64,000 nt of DNA, from contig NZ_OY730238.1 of the NCBI RefSeq assembly GCF_963422545.1, forward strand, positions 248,001 to 312,000, in the 5' to 3' direction. Below the pieces are notes generated by a model, which was given only the letters and a program-made list of their open reading frames with translations, ran no database searches and was not told the DNA's origin. This document shows, piece by piece, positions 59,391 to 64,000 of this stretch. The stretch's first letter is position 1, and each line of letters begins with the position of its first letter. This DNA is from an uncultured Flavobacterium sp. (GTDB lineage: Bacteria > Bacteroidota > Bacteroidia > Flavobacteriales > Flavobacteriaceae). Position numbers and translations under genes: made by a program.

Positions 59391-60770
59391 TTATCCAGAA
59401 ATAAAACAAGAAGCCGGCAAATTAGCCTTATTAAACAAATCTGACTGAATTGTATTTCCCCACGCAAAACGAACTTTTACAGGATTTGGAACTTTTTTAC
59501 TCGTCAAAATCACTTCATTATTTTTTATCAAAGTTTCTGCAGGATAAAAAATCCCATCGGCTCCAGCCACTTCAAATTGATTTGCTTTTTTATCCTTAAA
59601 ATGCAATCCGTCGGCAAAGTCAAAAGAAACGATTGCTTTATTTTTATCCACTTTAAAAGTTTTAAAAAGTGGTCCGTTTACCAGATTAGAATTCGTCTTA
59701 TAAATATCGGCTAAAGCCAAATTTGCTAAACGAATTCCAACTGATTTTTTGTTTTTTGGATGAATATCGATAGTATCCGAAATATCACTTGTCAGAACCA
59801 TTCCGGTCTTTGGAACTTCTTTCAGGATTTTTCTTTGAGAATCTCTTACAATAACATTTGAGAAATTATTACTGCCTGTTTTAAATGGCGCAATCTGAAC
59901 GAAATAAAAAGGAAATTCGTCTTGCCAAGCCTTTCTCCAGGAAGTAATTAAAGCCGATAATGTTTTATCATAAACCAATGACCCAACATTCGATTCTCCC
60001 TGATACCAGAGTGTTCCTGCAATTTTAAATCCAACAAAAGGATAAATCATTGCATTATAAGCGCGCCCGGGTTGACGCGGACCGTATTCTTGTTCGTTAA
60101 GTTTTTTGGCGTTTTCTAATAAAACAGGATCATTCTGAACCACTTCTTCCAGCATCCAGATTTCAGCAGGCGTTCCTCCCCAATTGGAAGAAATTAATCC
60201 GATTGGAACATTTTTTAAATCTTCTTGTAAACGTTTGGCAAAAAAATAACCAATAGCGCTGAAGTATTTCATGGTTTCAGGAGTCGATTCTGTCCAGTTT
60301 CCTAATAGATTATTTTGCGGAGTTGTAGCGGTTAATTTCGGAACTGTAAAAAATCGAATATTAGGATTCGTAGCGTTTTTCATTTCTTCCTCGCCATTAT
60401 CGATTCCCCAACTTACTGACATTTCCATATTCGATTGTCCGGAACAAACCCAAACTTCACCAATCAGAATATTTTTAAGAACAACTTCATTATATCCTTT
60501 TATAGAAATTGTGTAAGGTCCTCCTGCTTCGGGCGTTTTTATATGAAGTTCCCATTGCGCCTGATTATTTGCAACGACTTTATATTCCTGATTGTTCCAG
60601 CTTGAAACTAATTTGATTTCTTCTTTAGGATTTGCCCAACCCCAAATTTTTACTTCAGAATTGCGTTGCAAAACCATATTATCGCCAAAAATATTCGGAA
60701 GGGAAACGTTTGCCATCATAGTACTGGAAATCATCAGAATGAAAACAAACTTAAATATATTATTTTTCAT
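59391..60770 (-). CDS. Sialate O-acetylesterase-like SGNH esterase
   Basis: A 459-aa secreted esterase with signal peptide. It has the sialate O-acetylesterase family layout: NIFGDNMVLQRNSEVKIWGWA at the start, the nucleophile Ser113 in CSGQSNMEM, GTPAEIWM, WYQGESN and the Asp-His of ISDTIDIHPKNK, with a C-terminal beta-domain. Similar enzymes in plant-polysaccharide loci remove acetyl groups from xylan or mannan, so acetylated glucomannan is the likely target here (inference). Its ATG overlaps the last 11 bases of the CE2-type gene upstream, so translation is probably coupled. Confidence 0.88.
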   Translation of the reverse strand: MKNNIFKFVFILMISSTMMANVSLPNIFGDNMVLQRNSEVKIWGWANPKEEIKLVSSWNNQEYKVVANNQAQWELHIKTPEAGGPYTISIKGYNEVVLKNILIGEVWVCSGQSNMEMSVSWGIDNGEEEMKNATNPNIRFFTVPKLTATTPQNNLLGNWTESTPETMKYFSAIGYFFAKRLQEDLKNVPIGLISSNWGGTPAEIWMLEEVVQNDPVLLENAKKLNEQEYGPRQPGRAYNAMIYPFVGFKIAGTLWYQGESNVGSLVYDKTLSALITSWRKAWQDEFPFYFVQIAPFKTGSNNFSNVIVRDSQRKILKEVPKTGMVLTSDISDTIDIHPKNKKSVGIRLANLALADIYKTNSNLVNGPLFKTFKVDKNKAIVSFDFADGLHFKDKKANQFEVAGADGIFYPAETLIKNNEVILTSKKVPNPVKVRFAWGNTIQSDLFNKANLPASCFISG

Positions 60771-61854
60771 TTAGTAACTTTTTTAAAAACGGAGCATATT
60801 CATCTGCCAATACTTTATGATCTGCAACATCCGGATGTCCCAAACAACCTTTTGGAGTCATTGGCTTAAATTTGAAAATCAAAATTGGTTTATGAGTTTT
60901 GTCTTCCGCGAAAGCGGATTTTACTTTATTGAGACATTCCTCAAAAACAATCGTTCTTTCTCCATTTACCATTGGACTGTTTGTAATCACAATTTGCGCT
61001 TGTAGATTGTGTTTGTACAACATTTTAATAAAATTGATATAATTCGAAACATACTTTTCGGCATTAAAAGGCAAACGTTCTTTTTTGCCATCTCCACCAG
61101 AAAAATCATTCGTTCCTAATGCAATACTGATAATATTTGGCTGAAAAGCAAAATCATATTTGGGTTTAGAATTGTCTTTTGTCAGATACAAATTTTCATA
61201 AACATCCGGCATAATCGCTTCGTCTTTATTCTCATCATTCCAATTTCTGTACATACCAATTCCGGAAACAGAACTTATCAAATAATCAATATCAATTTCT
61301 CTCGAAAGTACAGGTCCATAAGCATAATATCCGTTATGATGATCCATATATTCGCCTTTATCACAAGGAATATCTGACGGATCACTTGCTGCTCCGCATG
61401 TAATTGAATCTCCTATAAACTCGATTTTCTTTTTCTTTTTTGCAGTAATCGAAGTTAGTTTTGCAGTTGTTCCGGTAAATAAAACTCCGCCACTTTGGGC
61501 TTCTGTAGTTTTATAAATACCAAGCGTATGTACTTTTTTGTTTGAAGTAATTTTTATAGGAAAAGATTGTGCCGCGCCTTTTTCGATTCTTAATTTGCCA
61601 ATATATTTTCCGTCTAAAACTAAAGAAACATAATTATGATGTTCATAAGAATCGGCACTTTGTAATGAAATCGAACATTCATTTCCTGTAAAATTAAAAG
61701 CAACAGAAGAAGCCGTTGCAATTAAGACAACGGCATTATTTTCGAGTTTTTCAACTCTACCGGCGTATAGAAAATTATTGTTTTTAGTTTGTGAAACTGA
61801 AACTGCCGAAATCAGCAAAAACAAAGTTAAAAGTGCTATTTTTTTGAGAACCAT
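60760..61854 (-). CDS. SGNH/GDSL acetylesterase, CE2-like
   Basis: A 364-aa secreted esterase (signal cleaved near SVSQT). The N-terminal 130 residues form a jelly-roll (ATASSVAFNFTGNECSISL) as in carbohydrate esterase family 2; the SGNH domain has the nucleophile Ser150 in FIGDSITCG, Gly in SSVSGIGMYRN, Asn in LGTNDFSGG and His in GHPDVADHKVLADE. CE2 enzymes deacetylate the 6-OH of mannose or glucose in mannan and glucomannan, which fits this locus. It is first in a two-gene unit with the overlapping sialate-esterase-like gene. Confidence 0.88.
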   Translation of the reverse strand: MVLKKIALLTLFLLISAVSVSQTKNNNFLYAGRVEKLENNAVVLIATASSVAFNFTGNECSISLQSADSYEHHNYVSLVLDGKYIGKLRIEKGAAQSFPIKITSNKKVHTLGIYKTTEAQSGGVLFTGTTAKLTSITAKKKKKIEFIGDSITCGAASDPSDIPCDKGEYMDHHNGYYAYGPVLSREIDIDYLISSVSGIGMYRNWNDENKDEAIMPDVYENLYLTKDNSKPKYDFAFQPNIISIALGTNDFSGGDGKKERLPFNAEKYVSNYINFIKMLYKHNLQAQIVITNSPMVNGERTIVFEECLNKVKSAFAEDKTHKPILIFKFKPMTPKGCLGHPDVADHKVLADEYAPFLKKLLNEK

Positions 61855-61970
61855 AATTTATTTATTAAAATATAAATACGATTCACAAATATATCTGAAA
61901 TGCAGTTTGCAAAAAGATACTAAAACATCAAAAAGCAATAAAAAAACAGCAAAAAATGTGGTGTGATTTT

Positions 61971-62065
61971 TTTGCCACGAATTACACGGATTTTCACAAA
62001 TTAAAATTGAAACTTTTGGCAATTAGGCAATACAATTAGTGAAAATTCGTGTAATTCGTGGCAAA
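61971..62065. repeat. Inverted repeat, GCCACGAATTACAC family
   Basis: Arms 61971-61997 and 62039-62065 (27 bp, one mismatch; core TTGCCACGAATTACAC) with a 41-base loop, just after the L,D-transpeptidase stop codon. Confidence 0.85.
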
Positions 62066-62077
62066 CTCTTTTGTCAA

Positions 62078-63655
62078 CTATTCTTCTGTCAATAATTTTA
62101 TCAAACTTTCGTCTCTTTGATAGACATCTTTATAAAAATTCAAATTTCCTTTTCTGTCTACCCAAGCTGTAAAATATCCTATATAAACAGGAACTTTCTT
62201 TTTTAAAGTGTACCAGCTTTCCTTTCCGGCGTGCATTGCTTTATCAATTCGGTCCGGAGTCCATGAAGGATCTTGTTTTAAAAGTTCAATGGCTAAATCT
62301 CTTGGTTTTCCTACGCGTACACATCCGTGGCTAAATGCTCTGCTGTCTCTCTCGAACAAACTTTTTGCCGGTGTATCGTGTAAATAAATATTATTTGAAT
62401 TTGGAAATAAAAACTTTACCAAACCAAGCGAATTATTTTTTCCCGGCAACTGACGAACAGCACCTTTATTCCATTCCAGGTTTTTCTGAGCCAAATAATT
62501 CTTATTCTTAGCCATTCCCGGTTTAATCTCTTTATTGATAATACTGGTAGGAACATTCCAATACGGACTAAAAACAATATTGTTCATCATGCCGCTAAAA
62601 ATAACTGTTTGAGTCATTGCTTTTCCAACTACAACTGGAGATACAAAAGCAATTTGATGATCCCGAATTAAATACAATCTAAACTCAGGGATATTAACTT
62701 CTATAAATTCCTTTCCTTTTTCAAGTTCAGGATCAATCCATCTACAACGCTCCATATTAGCAATAATCGTTTTGATTCTGTCAGAAACCGGAATATTCAT
62801 TTCGACAATATGTTCTGGTAAGATTATATTTTTTGGTGTCAATCCATGATGTATTTCATAGTTCTTAACTGCCGATATCAAAATAGAATCACATACATTA
62901 CTTTTATTGTCTTCTTTAAGATCACCTGTTATATAAAGTCTTTCTCGAATTTGTCCTACCGCAACTGCCGAATCTCCTTTTTTTAGACTTTTAAAATCAG
63001 CTTCGACTTCAATATTTTTCCAACCGCCTTTTTTCTCAATTTCTCTATATTGATGAAGTGCATCACGAAGTTTATAATATTGACTGAACATCTTGCTCTT
63101 TTTGTCGTCACTTATAGTTGACTTTTTATAAATGGAATCTGAAAACACTTGATAATTTACTTTTTTTCGAGGTAAAAGCCATTCTAATGATTTGATCGTT
63201 TTTTCATCGACTCCGGATACTTTCTGAACATAATAAAAATACAAATTGGTAATCATTAAATCTGTATGAGCCTGCGATAACTTATTATCAGAGATATGAT
63301 CAAAAATAGGATTGATCTTTTCGTTGTACGGAAAATTAGCTTTCAAACCTTCTCGATCTAATCCTTTATATTTATTAAATAAATTGTTTGCAAACTCAAC
63401 AACTCCTTTATTGTCTAACCATAATTGAGTTGATTTGTTTTTCTTGTATAAAGCCAAAACGTCATTCTGAAATTTAGTCAATTTAGGATACACCTGATAA
63501 AAAGCCGCAATTCCGGAACTATCAATTGAGATTTTAAGTTCAGGTACTTTTACTGCAGTTTTTTTTGATTCTTCTTCTTTTTTTTCTGACTTAGAATTAC
63601 AAGATACAGCAACAAAAAGAATGACAACTGCAACAAGCGGATACAAAATTTTCAT
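62078..63655 (-). CDS. L,D-transpeptidase (YcbB-like) lipoprotein
   Basis: A 525-aa periplasmic lipoprotein (signal ending LFVAVSCNSK) that makes 3-3 crosslinks in, or attaches proteins to, peptidoglycan. The order is as in YcbB: an N-terminal scaffold (residues about 50-200; STQLWLDNKGVVEFANNL), a peptidoglycan-binding-like segment (about 215-275; SAVAVGQIRERLYITGDL), and the YkuD catalytic domain (about 315-480) with the active cysteine in AFSHGCVRVGKPRDLA. The Lys/Glu-rich stretch after the lipid Cys is a spacer. Monocistronic as far as can be seen. Confidence 0.93.
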   Translation of the reverse strand: MKILYPLVAVVILFVAVSCNSKSEKKEEESKKTAVKVPELKISIDSSGIAAFYQVYPKLTKFQNDVLALYKKNKSTQLWLDNKGVVEFANNLFNKYKGLDREGLKANFPYNEKINPIFDHISDNKLSQAHTDLMITNLYFYYVQKVSGVDEKTIKSLEWLLPRKKVNYQVFSDSIYKKSTISDDKKSKMFSQYYKLRDALHQYREIEKKGGWKNIEVEADFKSLKKGDSAVAVGQIRERLYITGDLKEDNKSNVCDSILISAVKNYEIHHGLTPKNIILPEHIVEMNIPVSDRIKTIIANMERCRWIDPELEKGKEFIEVNIPEFRLYLIRDHQIAFVSPVVVGKAMTQTVIFSGMMNNIVFSPYWNVPTSIINKEIKPGMAKNKNYLAQKNLEWNKGAVRQLPGKNNSLGLVKFLFPNSNNIYLHDTPAKSLFERDSRAFSHGCVRVGKPRDLAIELLKQDPSWTPDRIDKAMHAGKESWYTLKKKVPVYIGYFTAWVDRKGNLNFYKDVYQRDESLIKLLTEE

Positions 63656-63762
63656 AATAATATTTTTAATAAAAATAGAAAAGTTTTAGTAAAAACAAAG
63701 CATTTACAAGAGATTTAATGTAGGCTTTACAAGCCTTAAATTCTTTCAGAAAAAAGCATAAA

Positions 63763-63799
63763 AAAAACTCCAAACATGGCACATTTGGAGTTTTTCGCT
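63763..63799 (-). terminator. Terminator of the DUF1573 gene
   Basis: AAAAAACTCCAAA pairs with TTTGGAGTTTTT around the loop CATGGCACA; on the minus strand a T-run follows. It lies 25 bases after the stop at 63822. Confidence 0.8.
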
Positions 63800-63821
63800 T
63801 TATAACCAACCTTTAAATTAT

Positions 63822-64000
63822 TTAAATCACTGTTCCTTTTAGAGTAAGGATTTTTGGAGTGCTTTCGGCACTTGTTGTTACAGTAACTGTTTTTGTAAAA
63901 CCGCCTTTATTCGCGGCATTATAAGTTGCTGTTACTTTAGCTGTTTTACCTGGCAAAACTGGCTCTTTAGTATAATCTGTTGCAGTACAGCCACAAGATC
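63822..64000 (-). CDS. DUF1573 domain-containing protein, C-terminal part
   Basis: Only the last 59 codons are inside the window; the rest lies beyond 64000. The readable C-terminus SCGCTATDYTKEPVLPGKTA, followed by a T-rich beta-strand pattern (VTVTTSAESTPKILTLKGTVI), is the DUF1573 signature: the SCGCT loop followed by PxxPG. These are secreted or periplasmic Ig-like proteins common in Bacteroidota, of unknown function. The stop codon is followed by a good terminator. Confidence 0.85.
   Translation of the reverse strand, partial: SCGCTATDYTKEPVLPGKTAKVTATYNAANKGGFTKTVTVTTSAESTPKILTLKGTVI

Overview
The window is one contiguous stretch of an AT-rich chromosome from a member of the Bacteroidota, most likely Flavobacterium or a close relative. 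The evidence is: two type IX secretion (T9SS) type B sorting domains, a SusC/SusD pair, Bacteroidota -7 promoter boxes (TAnnTTTG), A-rich leaders in place of Shine-Dalgarno sequences, rimO, typA, rpsT and proS of the Flavobacteriia type, and several families of intergenic inverted repeats typical of this group. There is no rRNA operon, CRISPR array, phage or transposase.

Region 1 (1-8880): a divergent ClC channel-family protein, an HPP membrane protein, a pRiA4b ORF-3-like protein, a stand-alone four-helix-bundle (S23/IVS-type) gene framed by inverted repeats, a nucleoid-associated protein, a TetR regulator with its SDR target (both promoters carry the same palindromic operator), and a large GAF protein.

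Region 2 (8881-23190): a membrane HD-domain protein ending in a Pycsar-effector-type domain; a giant metallophosphoesterase / kinase-like / beta-barrel fusion; a lipoprotein beta-propeller; a 350-aa protein with kinase-like motifs; an ABC-2 exporter; and two large T9SS type B secreted proteins.

Region 3 (23191-36058) is mostly housekeeping: typA, a PAS histidine kinase with a CheY-type partner, rpsT, three tRNA-Glu genes, proS, a Gly/Tyr-rich lipoprotein, an OmpP1/FadL-type porin, rimO, a Gly-rich secreted protein and a lipoprotein amidase.

Region 4 (36059-61854): a BBP2-type porin, then a large beta-mannan (probably acetylated galactoglucomannan) utilization locus. The minus-strand arm is SusC, SusD, a glycan-binding lipoprotein, GH27 alpha-galactosidase and GH5, next to an AraC regulator. 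The plus-strand arm is GH26, an MFS glycoside symporter, GH130 phosphorylase, an AGE-family 2-epimerase, a second GH26 and GH5_7. A distal minus-strand block holds a CE2-type esterase, a sialate-O-acetylesterase-like enzyme, GH3 and an aldo/keto reductase. The inferred route is: a surface GH26 cuts mannan; SusCD imports the oligomers; periplasmic GH5, GH26, GH27, GH3 and the esterases trim them; mannobiose enters by the symporter, is epimerised to mannosyl-glucose and is phosphorolysed to mannose-1-phosphate plus glucose.

Region 5 (61855-64000): an L,D-transpeptidase lipoprotein and the C-terminal end of a DUF1573 protein cut off by the window edge.

I saw no wholly new multi-gene system. The least explained items are the inverted-repeat-framed S23 gene, the phosphatase/kinase-like/barrel fusion, the HD-Pycsar-type fusion without a cyclase, and the dense palindromic intergenic repeats.
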